NCBI RefSeq assembly: GCF_013359935.1
Contig: NZ_JABMCB010000149.1
Span: 37,435 to 101,434, forward strand
From: Paenibacillus xylanilyticus
GTDB taxonomy: Bacteria > Bacillota > Bacilli > Paenibacillales > Paenibacillaceae
DNA length: 64,000 nt
Reading direction: 5' to 3'
The position numbers and the translations under genes are program-made. The notes beneath the pieces are model-generated. The model worked only from the letters and a program-made list of their open reading frames with translations, did no database searches and had not been told where the DNA came from. Positions 45,897 through 56,213 of this stretch are shown here, in pieces (positions within the stretch are counted from its first letter, which is position 1; every line of letters starts with the position of its first letter).

Positions 45897-45983
45897 TTTG
45901 TACCTCCTCCTCACACTTTTCTTCCACCGTTTTCCTGTCACTTCTTTATTGGGTATATGAAAAGTTCGCCTATTTATATAAAA

Positions 45984-47270
45984 CTAAAACTTCACCAAAT
46001 CTTCGATTCGGACAGGCAGTCCGGTTTTGATCGCCCGGTTGGCGGCAATGCCTGTCAGAATGGAGCGGGCTCCATCCACATGGTTCGCAGCACGGTTGAA
46101 CTGGTCAGGCACCGGATCACCGAAGATGTCATTCAGCAGCACCGGATCACCTCCGCCATGACCGCCTTCTCCTTCTTCCACCCGGACCTCGTAAGGTGCG
46201 TCGAACATGGGGTACACGGTAATGCTGCGGCCTTTGAGTGCCCCTTCTTTGGCCCGGTCTCCTCCTGCGTTCACGTAGGATTGCTCCACAATATTCATCT
46301 CAATCCGGCCCTTGCTGCCGTTAAAGGCGATGCGGTACCCTTCCCACGGCATGTACGCGTTGAGCGAATAGGTGAGGACAGCCTTATTTTTGTAACGTAC
46401 CAATACACCGAGTGTATCTTCGATGCTGATTCCGTCACCAAACACGTTCTGATCCCGCTGGTAACCATCCTCGTGCTCTGCATCCAGATACATGGCCTTC
46501 AATTGCTCGTTCTGATCCAGATGCAGTGCAAAATGATCGTTCTCCGCCTGCGGGTTTCCCGTAGCGCGTGCATAGTTGTGTTTCTCTCCGCGGCGCTCTG
46601 CATTCTCTCTGCCATAGAACAGCAAGTCACCGTAAGCAAATACACTTTCCGGCTGTGAACCAATCCAGAAGTTGACCAGATCGAAGTGGTGGGTCGATTT
46701 GTGCACGAGCAGACCGCCGCTGTTACGTTTGTCCCGATGCCATCTGCGGAAATAGTCCGCACCGTGGCGCGTATTGAGCAGCCATTCAAAATGTACGGAG
46801 TGAATATCGCCGATCACGCCGTTCATGATCAATTCACGTGCTTTCGTGTGATGCGGAGCATACCGATAGTTGAAGGTCACGCGCACATCTCGCCCAGTAC
46901 GTTTAACCGTGTCCAAAATCTCCTGGCATTTCTCCTCGTCTACCGTCATGGGTTTCTCTGTGATGACATTACAGCCAAGCTCCATTGCCTTGATAATATA
47001 ATGATGATGCGTGCGGTCGACGGAGGTGACAATGACAGTATCCGGTTTGTGTTCTGCAATCATTTCTTCGAAACGATCAGCCGTGTACGTTGGAAGTTCA
47101 TGATAGCCGCAATCCTGCGTTAATATCTTGTTGGCATAATCCATACGGGTTTGATTGGTGTCACAGAGGGCCAGCAGTTCGGAACGATCCTTGTATTCCT
47201 TTGCCAGTGCTGTATAAAAAAATCCTGCCCGTCCGCCTGTCCCTACAATTGCATACGTTTTTTTGCTCAT
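45984..47270 (-). CDS. Gfo/Idh/MocA-family oxidoreductase
   Basis: NAD(P)-dependent sugar dehydrogenase-like enzyme of 428 residues. The Rossmann domain starts with YAIVGTGGRAGFFYTAL. VITEKPMTVDEEKC is the EKP signature. The C-terminal Gfo/Idh/MocA domain includes GLLVHKSTHHFD. In this locus it probably oxidises or epimerises a released monosaccharide or uronate; the substrate cannot be told. GAGAGACGG precedes ATG. Confidence 0.9.
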   Translation of the reverse strand: MSKKTYAIVGTGGRAGFFYTALAKEYKDRSELLALCDTNQTRMDYANKILTQDCGYHELPTYTADRFEEMIAEHKPDTVIVTSVDRTHHHYIIKAMELGCNVITEKPMTVDEEKCQEILDTVKRTGRDVRVTFNYRYAPHHTKARELIMNGVIGDIHSVHFEWLLNTRHGADYFRRWHRDKRNSGGLLVHKSTHHFDLVNFWIGSQPESVFAYGDLLFYGRENAERRGEKHNYARATGNPQAENDHFALHLDQNEQLKAMYLDAEHEDGYQRDQNVFGDGISIEDTLGVLVRYKNKAVLTYSLNAYMPWEGYRIAFNGSKGRIEMNIVEQSYVNAGGDRAKEGALKGRSITVYPMFDAPYEVRVEEGEGGHGGGDPVLLNDIFGDPVPDQFNRAANHVDGARSILTGIAANRAIKTGLPVRIEDLVKF

Positions 47271-47298
47271 ATCCCGTCTCTCCTTTGAAAAATGGTAT

Positions 47299-48921
47299 TT
47301 ATAGAAGATGATTGATTTCCTTCACATCGAAATATCGAAAAACACCCTGACCTTCACTATTCGTAGATCGTGTGTTCACAGCAAAAACGCCCATCTTCGC
47401 TCCCACCCAAAGTGCAGTTGTCGCGGTAAATGGTGACCCAATCGGCTGGAAGTCTGCCCCGTCTTCACTCCAGCTAAACTGGCAGCGGGCAGGTTCCTCC
47501 AGCGTAAGACGGAGATGAATGGTCCAACCGATTTCCTGTGAACCATGGTCACTCCAGTCCAACCCGGTTTCTTCCCATTCATCCGCATGCACATGGTTGT
47601 CTGGCTGCTTGGCTCCGCGGCTCAGGGACAACCTTGCAGCTCCAGATTCAGTCTTAGTCAGACATAAACACGCATATTGATCACCAAACACGAGAAGCCC
47701 CGCTCGATCACCCTCCTCCTTCGGCAAGAACGTCAGCTTGGTTGTTGCTTCAAAGGCAGAAGCGGGAAATTTCTGCATAAGCAGCTGCGGAACACCGAAC
47801 AGGGATTGTATGCCTTCCGGGTAAGGATGCATATGTAAAACAAGTCCCTTGTCCGGAGCGACTTCAGCCCATTCGGGACGAGAGTTCGCCTGCCATTGCC
47901 ATTGAATCCCCATGCGCTCCCTTTGGAAATCATCTGAGACATCTGGCACCATAACAGGGTAGGTTGCACCTACATCCGGTTTCGTGTACACGTTAACAGG
48001 CTCACCGGTCCCAGTTCCTTCACGGTCAATGCCAATGACAGGCCATCCGTCTTCGTTCCAGCTCATCGGCTGCAAATGAACAATTCGGCCATAAGCGTCC
48101 CGATCCTGAAAATGAATAAACCATGACTCTCCAGATTCCAGTTCCACGTATCCTCCCTGGTGAGGGCCATTAACAGTGGAGGCACCCTGATGCATCACAA
48201 TCCGGTCCTCATAAGGTCCAAACACCTGCTTCGAACGCAACACAGTCTGCCATCCTGGCTTTACGCCCCCCGCTGGGGCAAAGATGTAATAGTACCCTTC
48301 CCGCTTGTAAAACTTCGGACCCTCAATCGTGGGGTGATGCGCTGTACCGTCAAAAACAATCTGGCCTTCATCGAGCAGCCTGCTTCCATCCGGAGCCATG
48401 CGGCATACCTTTATTTTGCTTTTTATGCCGGAACGGCTGTGGGCAAAGGCATGAACCAAATAGGCTTGACCGTCATCATCCCAGAACGGACAGGGATCGA
48501 TCCAACCCTTTACCTCATGAACCAGATGGAGAGGGGACCATTCATCCTCTGGGTGATCAGCCGTTGTCATGAAGATGCCTTCATCCGGTGTGCTGAAGAA
48601 TATCCAGTACTTCCCATCATGGTATCGGATACTGGGTGCCCATACACCCTTGCCATGAAGCGGCACATCATATCCAGGGAGATCCAGACGTTCAATCGCA
48701 TATCGTACAAGTTTCCAGTTCACCAAATCTTTGGAATGCAGGATTGGCAGCCCCGGTATATGAGAGAAGCTCGAAGCCGTCATATAAAAATCATCACCGA
48801 CACGAATGACGTCAGGATCTGAATAATCCGCATGCAGAATGGGGTTGCGATACGTTCCATCTCCCTGATCCGCGACCCAGATGGGAGTCTTTCTTTCCTG
48901 TCCTGATTGGGTTGTACTCAT
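47299..48921 (-). CDS. Glycoside hydrolase family 43 enzyme
   Basis: A 540-residue enzyme. The five-bladed beta-propeller has the catalytic base region NPILHADYSDPDVIRVG and the general acid in TIEGPKFYKREGYYY. The C-terminal about 200 residues form a concanavalin-like beta-sandwich usual in GH43 beta-xylosidase / arabinofuranosidase members. No signal peptide. The start at 48921 (MSTTQSG) follows AAGGAGGAG; the longer frame overlaps the GH106-like gene. It would trim arabinosyl or xylosyl side chains of pectin fragments. Confidence 0.92.
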   Translation of the reverse strand: MSTTQSGQERKTPIWVADQGDGTYRNPILHADYSDPDVIRVGDDFYMTASSFSHIPGLPILHSKDLVNWKLVRYAIERLDLPGYDVPLHGKGVWAPSIRYHDGKYWIFFSTPDEGIFMTTADHPEDEWSPLHLVHEVKGWIDPCPFWDDDGQAYLVHAFAHSRSGIKSKIKVCRMAPDGSRLLDEGQIVFDGTAHHPTIEGPKFYKREGYYYIFAPAGGVKPGWQTVLRSKQVFGPYEDRIVMHQGASTVNGPHQGGYVELESGESWFIHFQDRDAYGRIVHLQPMSWNEDGWPVIGIDREGTGTGEPVNVYTKPDVGATYPVMVPDVSDDFQRERMGIQWQWQANSRPEWAEVAPDKGLVLHMHPYPEGIQSLFGVPQLLMQKFPASAFEATTKLTFLPKEEGDRAGLLVFGDQYACLCLTKTESGAARLSLSRGAKQPDNHVHADEWEETGLDWSDHGSQEIGWTIHLRLTLEEPARCQFSWSEDGADFQPIGSPFTATTALWVGAKMGVFAVNTRSTNSEGQGVFRYFDVKEINHLL

Positions 48922-48938
48922 ATGCTCCTCCTTCAAAT

Positions 48939-51900
48939 TCATTCTTTAGCGGGTCCAAGACCAGTCTCATGCAAACTGTGGCTATCTGAATCAAAATAGG
49001 TACCTTCCAGCAGACCAATTAACGTATTGGTGATCCGCACTTCAATTTCATTGTCCCCTGGACGAAGCCAGGAAGTTTCTCCGCTCCAGCGATACGGAGA
49101 CCAGCATCGCACGCCAAGGCTATGCCCGTTGACCAATACCTCCGTCACATCCTGCACCCGCCATTCACTGAATTCGAGCTCAAAGTCATCGGTATCAGCA
49201 TCAGGCTGATCCAGCCAAAAGCTGCGTTTATAGCTCGTTTCTCCTGCAAAATGCGGATACAGCGGCTGAGGCTCTGGTGCGATCCGTACAGCTGTACCTG
49301 GTTCATGTACTAACGAGACCATGCCTTCATGATGAAACTCCACGCCAAACCGTCCCTGCAAATACAGCGGATCAATGATCCCTTCCTCATCCTTCGTGAC
49401 CTGCACCGTTATCGTTAGTTCATTCAAGCCCGTGCGAAGAAACTCCGTGATATCACACCCAATGTTGGTGTAATCCGTAATCTCCATGGACTTGAATCGA
49501 TCTGGCCCAATAGGCTCGCCGTTGATCTCCATGGTCCAGGTCCCGGCAATCGCTGCCCGGTCCATAAATATCATGCAAACGGGCAATGCTGTTCTCAGCT
49601 CAAAAGCAGTCGTATACCGGCATTGGATAGGATAGGCAATAACCGCTTTTTTCGGCGTACCAAATACCTGGTTGAACTGAAGAGGCAGGTGATGCTGCTT
49701 CGACAATTCAGCTGCCTGATCGATAAAGGGTTTGGCTGCTGCATGCTTGCTTTCCAAAATGACTCCATTGTCATTCATTGCCGTGAGATGGAACTGTCCT
49801 ATCCGAAGTGTGTTAGGCTGAACGGTTTCCAGCCGCCACGGCCCTTCCGTAGGTATTATCATGGGACCTGATGGTTTCTCCGCAGCAGCTGATGTCGATC
49901 GTTCAGCTACTCCGGCCTTGCCCACGGTACCCGAAAGGTCTCCAGCGGTCTCTACTGCCTGTAAAGTCAGCCGCACAGCATGGGATTCATACCCGGCAAA
50001 CCGGAGGGAGATGCACCATTCTCCACCGCTGCTGGTTAGCGGCAAGACTACTCGCTCTCCTGTCTCCAGGTTAAGCCGCTCTGCCAGCAGGCGTTGTCCC
50101 GTTGAGAGATCCGAACCCGTCCATAACCGCTTGGCAATGACTTTTAATTGACCCTCCAGTTGCCGGTCCTCCTGGTTGGATAGGAAGACCATATATTCTC
50201 CATCCGACAATTGACGGGTTTGCATCAGCAAGGATGCACTCTCTTCTTCCATGATCCAGCAAATCGGCTCCGGCAGCACCTGATCCAGCAGCAGTGAAAT
50301 CAGTTCAAGTGATGAATCATCCCCGCGACCGCTACCCACCGGAAGAAAGTAGGCCTCTCCCTCTCCTTGCTGCCACATCAGCTGACTGCTGGCTTGTCTA
50401 GTCTCGCCGGCATGGCCCCAGTACTCTTCCTCTGGTTTCTCACCCGCACCGAAGAACTGTGCTGCTTCATCTCCTTCCGGACTTCCCTCCTGAATGGAGA
50501 TGTGCGGAGGCATGCCAACCGAAATGACCGTTCCTCCTTGTTCAACAAACCGTTTAACCTGCTTCCATGCAGCAGCCTCCAGGTTCAGCATCGGCGGAAG
50601 GATGAGCACCTCGTACCTGGCAACGCCAATTTGAATCGTTCCATCGGCGAGTACGGACTCAGCCAGCAGCTCGGGATCAAGATGGTCGTAGTCACGTCTG
50701 TTTTCGAGCAGGTGCACACCGATTCTCATCCAGTCGTTCGTAAGCCTCTCCAGTCTTGCCCGCTCCGCTGCATCCTCACCGCTGTATTCAAACCCATGCA
50801 GCGGATTACCCATCAGGCTCCAGAATGTGGTCGTCGGGTCAAGTACAGCAATCCGGATATCGGCTGTCCCTGTGCTCATCAGATAACTTATTCGCCCCGT
50901 ATAATCGCCAAGCTGGCGGAAATGCTTCCAATACGGATTCTGGAGAAACTGGGACGGTGGGGCATCATGCTTCGTTAACCCGCCAATCGTATAGAAAAAA
51001 GCGTGAAAATTATAAAAGTTTGTGCCCATGGCTGCCATGCGGTCAATCATCCATTTGGCATCCTGCAGCGTCATCGACCAACCGACACTATGAAAACACT
51101 CAATCAGATTGCGGCTGCGTCCCAGCTGTCTGGCCAGTGAGCTGACCATTTTGGGATTGTCACGCATTCGTTTGCCGTACCGTTCCAGAATCCAGGACAG
51201 GGGGCGCCCGATCTTCTCGTGTGCAGAGTCTCCGCCAGGCATATGGCTGAACAACTGGGTAGTCATCCGTACACCAGGGACCTCTGCGGCATACTGAATT
51301 CCTGCTCCCTCACACCAGTCATGAACCTGTTTATGATACGACTCCCTCAGAAGCAGATGCAGCGATTGATAGTAGTCATACCGAATCCGGGCCGAATCCG
51401 GCACATCGCCATATAAAAGGGCCGGCAGCGAATCAATGAGACTATATCCGCAGCGTTCGCGGAAATATGCCGGCAGCTGCGGAGACCAGGGAATACGTCC
51501 GAGCGGCGCAATTTCATCGGAAAACATCCCTTTGATAACGCTGTCAAAATGAGTTCCAACAGCTGCTGCATATCGGTCATGTGTCAGTTCAATAAAACGG
51601 CTCATCGCTTCCCTGTGGCACGGGTCAACAAAATTGCCGTAATATTTGAAATCACTCATTTCCTCTTCCTGGAACAGGATAATATCCCATTCCCCTGCCG
51701 GGGCATCCCATACCAGGCGAAAAGCTGTCCGATATGTAAAAAAGCGCTTGCGGTTATACGAGGTCAGACCTGTCTCCTGATATACCTGATCCGTCTGGAT
51801 ATTGCCGATTTTATGGCGCAAATCGATAGACTCATTCCATAACCGGTTACCCTCTGCGTCTCTCGGAATGGCTTTGGCCAACAAAATTCGTCCCCAAGGC

Positions 51901-52280
51901 AGCTCATGTTCCACAACCTCTCCGTCTTGAACATGAATCTGCTGATGTACAAGCTGGCGCTGCTTGGCTTCAGGGAAATCAAGCGTGACCTCCCCTCCTG
52001 CCATTCCGCTAGGATATGGGTATTCGTCATAAAGCCATACTTGCATGCCACAGGCCTCGGCTGCTTCCACTGCAATCCGGACCTTGTCAAACCATGCGTC
52101 AGACAGATAGGGTATCTGCAGCCCCTGACGCGGACAGATGAAAAAACCGCCTACGCCCTGTGCTGCCATCTCATTCACTTGCCGTTTGATCTGACCTTCT
52201 TCCATATCCCCATTCCAAAACCAGAAGGGGTGAATCCGGTACTGCGCGGCGGGATTAACAAATGCCTCCCCGTTCCACAT
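48939..52280 (-). CDS. GH106-like alpha-L-rhamnosidase
   Basis: A very large (1113-residue) enzyme. The N-terminal part PFWFWNGDM, then GVGGFFICPRQGL and WLYDEYPYPSGMAGG, is typical of the glycosyl hydrolase 106 (alpha-L-rhamnosidase) group with a TIM-barrel. Beta-sandwich modules follow, ending in a GH2-like sugar-binding domain (about 900-1100). No signal peptide. It should cleave rhamnose from imported rhamnogalacturonan oligosaccharides. GAGGAAAG precedes ATG. It begins the enzyme half of the locus, 210 bp after the binding-protein gene. Confidence 0.87.
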   Translation of the reverse strand: MWNGEAFVNPAAQYRIHPFWFWNGDMEEGQIKRQVNEMAAQGVGGFFICPRQGLQIPYLSDAWFDKVRIAVEAAEACGMQVWLYDEYPYPSGMAGGEVTLDFPEAKQRQLVHQQIHVQDGEVVEHELPWGRILLAKAIPRDAEGNRLWNESIDLRHKIGNIQTDQVYQETGLTSYNRKRFFTYRTAFRLVWDAPAGEWDIILFQEEEMSDFKYYGNFVDPCHREAMSRFIELTHDRYAAAVGTHFDSVIKGMFSDEIAPLGRIPWSPQLPAYFRERCGYSLIDSLPALLYGDVPDSARIRYDYYQSLHLLLRESYHKQVHDWCEGAGIQYAAEVPGVRMTTQLFSHMPGGDSAHEKIGRPLSWILERYGKRMRDNPKMVSSLARQLGRSRNLIECFHSVGWSMTLQDAKWMIDRMAAMGTNFYNFHAFFYTIGGLTKHDAPPSQFLQNPYWKHFRQLGDYTGRISYLMSTGTADIRIAVLDPTTTFWSLMGNPLHGFEYSGEDAAERARLERLTNDWMRIGVHLLENRRDYDHLDPELLAESVLADGTIQIGVARYEVLILPPMLNLEAAAWKQVKRFVEQGGTVISVGMPPHISIQEGSPEGDEAAQFFGAGEKPEEEYWGHAGETRQASSQLMWQQGEGEAYFLPVGSGRGDDSSLELISLLLDQVLPEPICWIMEEESASLLMQTRQLSDGEYMVFLSNQEDRQLEGQLKVIAKRLWTGSDLSTGQRLLAERLNLETGERVVLPLTSSGGEWCISLRFAGYESHAVRLTLQAVETAGDLSGTVGKAGVAERSTSAAAEKPSGPMIIPTEGPWRLETVQPNTLRIGQFHLTAMNDNGVILESKHAAAKPFIDQAAELSKQHHLPLQFNQVFGTPKKAVIAYPIQCRYTTAFELRTALPVCMIFMDRAAIAGTWTMEINGEPIGPDRFKSMEITDYTNIGCDITEFLRTGLNELTITVQVTKDEEGIIDPLYLQGRFGVEFHHEGMVSLVHEPGTAVRIAPEPQPLYPHFAGETSYKRSFWLDQPDADTDDFELEFSEWRVQDVTEVLVNGHSLGVRCWSPYRWSGETSWLRPGDNEIEVRITNTLIGLLEGTYFDSDSHSLHETGLGPAKE

Positions 52281-52363
52281 GTCGCTTTCCTCCCCTATAA
52301 AATAGAGTCCTCATTGACTACTAATATGGTTCATTTGTGTTTAATTAGGTTTGTTTGGCTATG

Positions 52364-52369
52364 ATTATA
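52364..52369 (-). promoter_or_regulatory. Possible -10 box of the enzyme gene group
   Basis: A perfect TATAAT on the minus strand lies about 85 bp before the GH106-like ATG. No good -35 is present at 16-18 bp, so activation by a regulator would be needed. Confidence 0.35.
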
Positions 52370-52437
52370 CCTCAAAAAGGGGTGTTAGGGAGCCTTGAAT
52401 TACAAAATGTTTTATAAAATTGATATACATGGAAATA

Positions 52438-52476
52438 CCCGGCAGCAACTGTTGTACTGTAAGCACGGCTGTCGGG
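52438..52476 (-). terminator. Stem-loop after the binding-protein gene
   Basis: CCCGACAGC pairs with GCTGCCGGG (minus strand) around a 21-base loop, with no strong T-tract. It may stabilise the transport mRNA and reduce read-through into the enzyme genes. Confidence 0.55.
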
Positions 52477-52490
52477 CTCTGGAATTGGTT

Positions 52491-53999
52491 TTACTTCAGT
52501 GCAGCGTACAGTTCATTTACTTCTTTGACATAGTCATCACCACCGCTGCTCTTCCACAGTGCTACCGCATCCTGGAATCCTTTCTCATCAATCTGCCCCA
52601 CGATGAATTTGATACGTGCATCGTTAATGATGTTGTCCAGCTGCGGTCCTTTCTGTGCATAAACGTCGGAAATCAGCGGCTCACCCGGATTGGGAACAAC
52701 GATTTCCTCGTTGGCCTTCTGAATTTCGGCTACCTTCTCCCGAACCGGTGTCGGCTGAATGCGGAAGGCGCGGTCTTCAGGAAGAAACATCAGCATTTGA
52801 TTTAATCCCTGCAGATCGCGCAGAGCAAGCTTGTCGGTGGTCGGAACGACATAGTCCCCTTTTTTCTCATATTGCTTACCTTCGAGACCGTTGGACAGCA
52901 GTGCTTGCAGTTCCGGTTCGTTCAATTGATCCAGGAAGCTGAGTACCTTTTTCAGGTCATCTTCCGTTTTCACACCGCTTTTGGAGACGGCAATCATACC
53001 GGAGTAGCCTGAGGTTGGCATGTCACGCAGTCCCTTTGGTCCTTCCATCGCTTGAAGTACATCAACTCGCCCGGTTGCCGACGGGTCTTTCTCCAATATT
53101 TTCTGGTCCATCCGCTGTGCGTTATCCGCTACATCGATCATGACACCCGCTTGCCCGTTGACAAACGGATCAGGCAATTTGGTCGCATCCATCACGGCAA
53201 AGTCCTTATTCACCAATCCTTCGCTGTAGATCTGTCGGAAAAATTTCAGTGCTTCCATATACTCGGGAGTTTCGTGAGCCGGAATCAAATTGCCGCTGCC
53301 ATCATCCCCCCATTTGTTGGGTGCACCAAACCAGATTTGCATATTGTCCCAAGGTCCGTTAAATTTGCTCGCAACCAAGCCGTACGTATCGTCCTTGCCG
53401 TTGCCGTCCGGATCATCTGTAGTGAACGCTTTCAGCACATTATAAAATTCTTCCAAATTTTTGGGTGCTTCCAGACCCAGATTTTCCAGCCAATCCTTCC
53501 GGATCGTGACCCCGTTACGCCCCAGCGGCCTTCCTCGATAGATACCGTACGTTTTGCCATCAATGGAAGCATTGTTCGTAATAATTTCATTCATCTGGCT
53601 TAAATTTGGATAGTCTTTCAGATAAGGTCCCAGTTCCCAGAAGGCCCCTGTACGTGAAGCGTTAATGAAGCTTGGCGACTTGCCAAGCACGACCATCACG
53701 TCCGGCAGTTTGCCTGAAGCCAGGGTGATATTGAATTTATCCTCATACGAGCTGCTCGGCACCCATTGCAGATTCACATCCACTTTGGTCAACTCCTCAA
53801 GCTTCTGAATCACCGGGCTGTTTTCAGGCGGATTCTCGGCTTCAAAATTCGGAAGCATAATTGTAATCTGATCAGTTCCACCTGCAGCCGCTTCTCCCGA
53901 ATCGGTTTTGCCTGTGGAACAAGCCCCCAGAATCGTGCTCAGTAACAATGTTGCAGAAAGTACTAGTGCAGCTTTTTGGATTCCCGCTTTTTGTCCCAT
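52491..53999 (-). CDS. ABC transporter sugar-binding lipoprotein (LplA-type)
   Basis: Extracellular solute-binding protein, 502 residues. The signal peptide ends with lipobox LGAC and is followed by a Gly/Ser/Asp linker. The body (DQITIMLPNFEAENPP, WVPSSSYEDKFN, TLASGKLPDVM) matches the large LplA/YtcQ-type binding proteins that go with LplB/LplC permeases. It would capture pectin-derived oligosaccharides outside the membrane. AGGGGGAGAA precedes ATG. Confidence 0.93.
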   Translation of the reverse strand: MGQKAGIQKAALVLSATLLLSTILGACSTGKTDSGEAAAGGTDQITIMLPNFEAENPPENSPVIQKLEELTKVDVNLQWVPSSSYEDKFNITLASGKLPDVMVVLGKSPSFINASRTGAFWELGPYLKDYPNLSQMNEIITNNASIDGKTYGIYRGRPLGRNGVTIRKDWLENLGLEAPKNLEEFYNVLKAFTTDDPDGNGKDDTYGLVASKFNGPWDNMQIWFGAPNKWGDDGSGNLIPAHETPEYMEALKFFRQIYSEGLVNKDFAVMDATKLPDPFVNGQAGVMIDVADNAQRMDQKILEKDPSATGRVDVLQAMEGPKGLRDMPTSGYSGMIAVSKSGVKTEDDLKKVLSFLDQLNEPELQALLSNGLEGKQYEKKGDYVVPTTDKLALRDLQGLNQMLMFLPEDRAFRIQPTPVREKVAEIQKANEEIVVPNPGEPLISDVYAQKGPQLDNIINDARIKFIVGQIDEKGFQDAVALWKSSGGDDYVKEVNELYAALK

Positions 54000-54017
54000 A
54001 CGTTCTCCCCCTTGGCT

Positions 54018-54905
54018 TTAGCCTTTGATTGAACCTAGCATGACACCTTTGGCAAAATGCTTTTGCAAAAACGGATACACCAGCAAAATCGGAATGGTAC
54101 CTACAACGATCACTGCCATTTTAATGGACTGTTCTGGTGGCTGTACAAAATTGGGGTCCATATTGGCCATATCCCCAACACTTGCCTGCGAGAGCAGAAC
54201 GATCTGCCTCAGCATCACCTGCAGTGGCCATTTGTCACTGTCGGAAATATACAGGAGGGCCGAGAAAAAGTTATTCCAGTGCCCTACGGCATAAAATAAC
54301 GCAAACGTGGCAATCACCGGTTTGGATAATGGCAGGACAATTCGCCATAGTACCCCCAGATCCGAACAGCCGTCGATGCGGGCCGCTTCCTCCAGCCCGG
54401 GCGGCATTTGCTGAAAAAAGTTTTTGACAACTATTAAATTAAAAGCGCTGATTGCGCCAGGAAGCATAAGGGCCCAGTACGAATCGAGCAGTCCAAGTCC
54501 GCGAATGACGAGATATGTCGGGATCATTCCGCCACCAAACAACATGGAGAAGATCACCATGTTCATCATGACGTTGCGGCCCCAGAAATCGCTTCTGGAT
54601 AGCGGATAAGCCATCGTCAGCGTGAAGAACAGATTGACCAGCGTCCCCGCTACCGTCACAAAAACGGAAACGCCGATGCTGCGAAAGATCGTGGACGAGG
54701 AAAAAATATACTCATACGCGCTGAAGGAGAACACTTTCGGAATGAGAAAGAAACTGCGTTCCGTAATCTCGGCTTCGGTCGCGAAGGAATTCCCTATAAT
54801 GTACAGGAAAGGAAGGACAGTCAGTATGCCCAGAATACCCAGCATAACGTAGTTGAACATATCAAATACTTTGCCGGCAGGGCTGTTGTATAGACGGCTG
54901 TTCAT
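54018..54905 (-). CDS. Carbohydrate ABC transporter permease (LplC/YtcP type)
   Basis: A 295-residue inner-membrane permease with six predicted helices. The ATPase-docking EAA loop is LEEAARIDGCSDLGVLWRI. It ends with KHFAKGVMLGSIKG, typical of the LplC group. It pairs with the upstream LplB-type permease. No ATPase gene is present, so a shared MsmX-type ATPase elsewhere must power it. AAGGAGGAG precedes ATG. Confidence 0.94.
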   Translation of the reverse strand: MNSRLYNSPAGKVFDMFNYVMLGILGILTVLPFLYIIGNSFATEAEITERSFFLIPKVFSFSAYEYIFSSSTIFRSIGVSVFVTVAGTLVNLFFTLTMAYPLSRSDFWGRNVMMNMVIFSMLFGGGMIPTYLVIRGLGLLDSYWALMLPGAISAFNLIVVKNFFQQMPPGLEEAARIDGCSDLGVLWRIVLPLSKPVIATFALFYAVGHWNNFFSALLYISDSDKWPLQVMLRQIVLLSQASVGDMANMDPNFVQPPEQSIKMAVIVVGTIPILLVYPFLQKHFAKGVMLGSIKG

Positions 54906-54952
54906 GGGCGCTCCTCCTTATGAATGGATGTAAAATTTCTGGAAAGTCGCTT

Positions 54953-55936
54953 TTAATAAATCCCGGGGTGACCAAATTTTTTGGCAAGTTTATTGCTGCC
55001 GAGCACCAGAATGATACCTACGACCGATTTGAATAATCCTACCGCGGTGCTGTAGCTGAATGCTCCTTGCGTAATCCCCACCGTATAGACATACGTATCG
55101 AATACATCTGCCACATCCCGGTTGAGCGAGTTGGTCATCAGATAGATCTGTTCAAAGCCCGTATCCAAAAAGTTCCCCAGTCTGAGAATGAGCAGGATAA
55201 CAATGGTTGTGCGAATCGCTGGCAGTGTAATGTGCCACATTCGGCGCAATCGTCCCGCACCATCCACAATGGAAGCTTCATATTGCTCCGTGTCCACGCC
55301 TGCGAGGGCTGCCAGGAAAATGATCGTTCCCCAGCCCATCTCTTTCCACATCATCTGAATGATAATGAGCGGACGGAACGAACCCGGACTGGATAATACA
55401 TCAATAGGCTTGCCTGTAATCCAGGCGATCAGGTCGTACAGTACCCCGCCCTGAGGGGTCAGGAACACGTAAGTGATACTGGCGATAATAACCATCGATA
55501 CAAAGTGGGGCACATAGACCAGCGTCTGAAGCGTTCTTTTGAAGAATGCGACCCTGATTTCATTCAATAATAAGGCGATAATAATCGGAGCCGGGAAAAA
55601 GAAAATCAGATCATACACAGCCAGGACCAGCGTATTACGAAGCAATCGAAAGAAATCCGGATTGGAGAAGAAGGTTGTAAAGTTCTCCATGCCCACCCAT
55701 TCACTGTTCCGAATGCCGAGAAAAGGCTGATAATCCTGAAAGGCGATGACGATTCCCCACATGGGCAAATATTTAAAGATAACAAAGTACAGAAAACCGG
55801 GAAGCACAAGCACATACAGCCATTTGTTTCGTTTAATCTGCCTCTTCCAGTTGGACTCCCGCTTCATCGGCATGGCAGCCATTTCCGCCTGAGCTGCTGC
55901 AGCGGTATTCCCATTCCATTTGGTCTTCCCGTTCAT
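54953..55936 (-). CDS. Carbohydrate ABC transporter permease (LplB/YteP type)
   Basis: A 327-residue permease with six helices and the EAA loop EQYEASIVDGAGRLRRMW. The opening KRNKWLYVLVLPGFLYF and the motif GIVIAFQDYQPFLG are standard for LplB-type proteins. GGGGAGGGGAGAG precedes ATG. It is the first gene of the transport operon and sits 23 bp downstream of a cre site. Confidence 0.94.
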   Translation of the reverse strand: MNGKTKWNGNTAAAAQAEMAAMPMKRESNWKRQIKRNKWLYVLVLPGFLYFVIFKYLPMWGIVIAFQDYQPFLGIRNSEWVGMENFTTFFSNPDFFRLLRNTLVLAVYDLIFFFPAPIIIALLLNEIRVAFFKRTLQTLVYVPHFVSMVIIASITYVFLTPQGGVLYDLIAWITGKPIDVLSSPGSFRPLIIIQMMWKEMGWGTIIFLAALAGVDTEQYEASIVDGAGRLRRMWHITLPAIRTTIVILLILRLGNFLDTGFEQIYLMTNSLNRDVADVFDTYVYTVGITQGAFSYSTAVGLFKSVVGIILVLGSNKLAKKFGHPGIY

Positions 55937-55958
55937 AATCTCTCCCCTCCCCCATTTA

Positions 55959-55972
55959 TGTAAGCGTTATCA
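55959..55972. promoter_or_regulatory. CcpA catabolite-responsive element (cre)
   Basis: TGTAAGCGTTATCA matches every fixed position of the cre consensus TGWNANCGNTNWCA. It lies in the leader just before the LplB-type gene, where CcpA-HPr(Ser-P) would block transcription when preferred sugars are present. Confidence 0.75.
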
Positions 55973-56213
55973 ATCAACTTGATATTCAGACTATACAGCC
56001 ACCCTGTTTCCGGCAACCTTCATTTTTTGCTGATATGCAGTATGAGGCTAGAAATCCCGCTATGACGCCATTTCCGCTTGGATTTGCACATATGTACAGA
56101 AGACGGTATTGCACATTTTTGCAGCTTTATCCTTCTTTGTTTTTCGTCATTCACACAGAAAACCGGAATCCTATGGAGCGGATCCCGGTGAAATAGAAAG
56201 GGTGTGAACACGG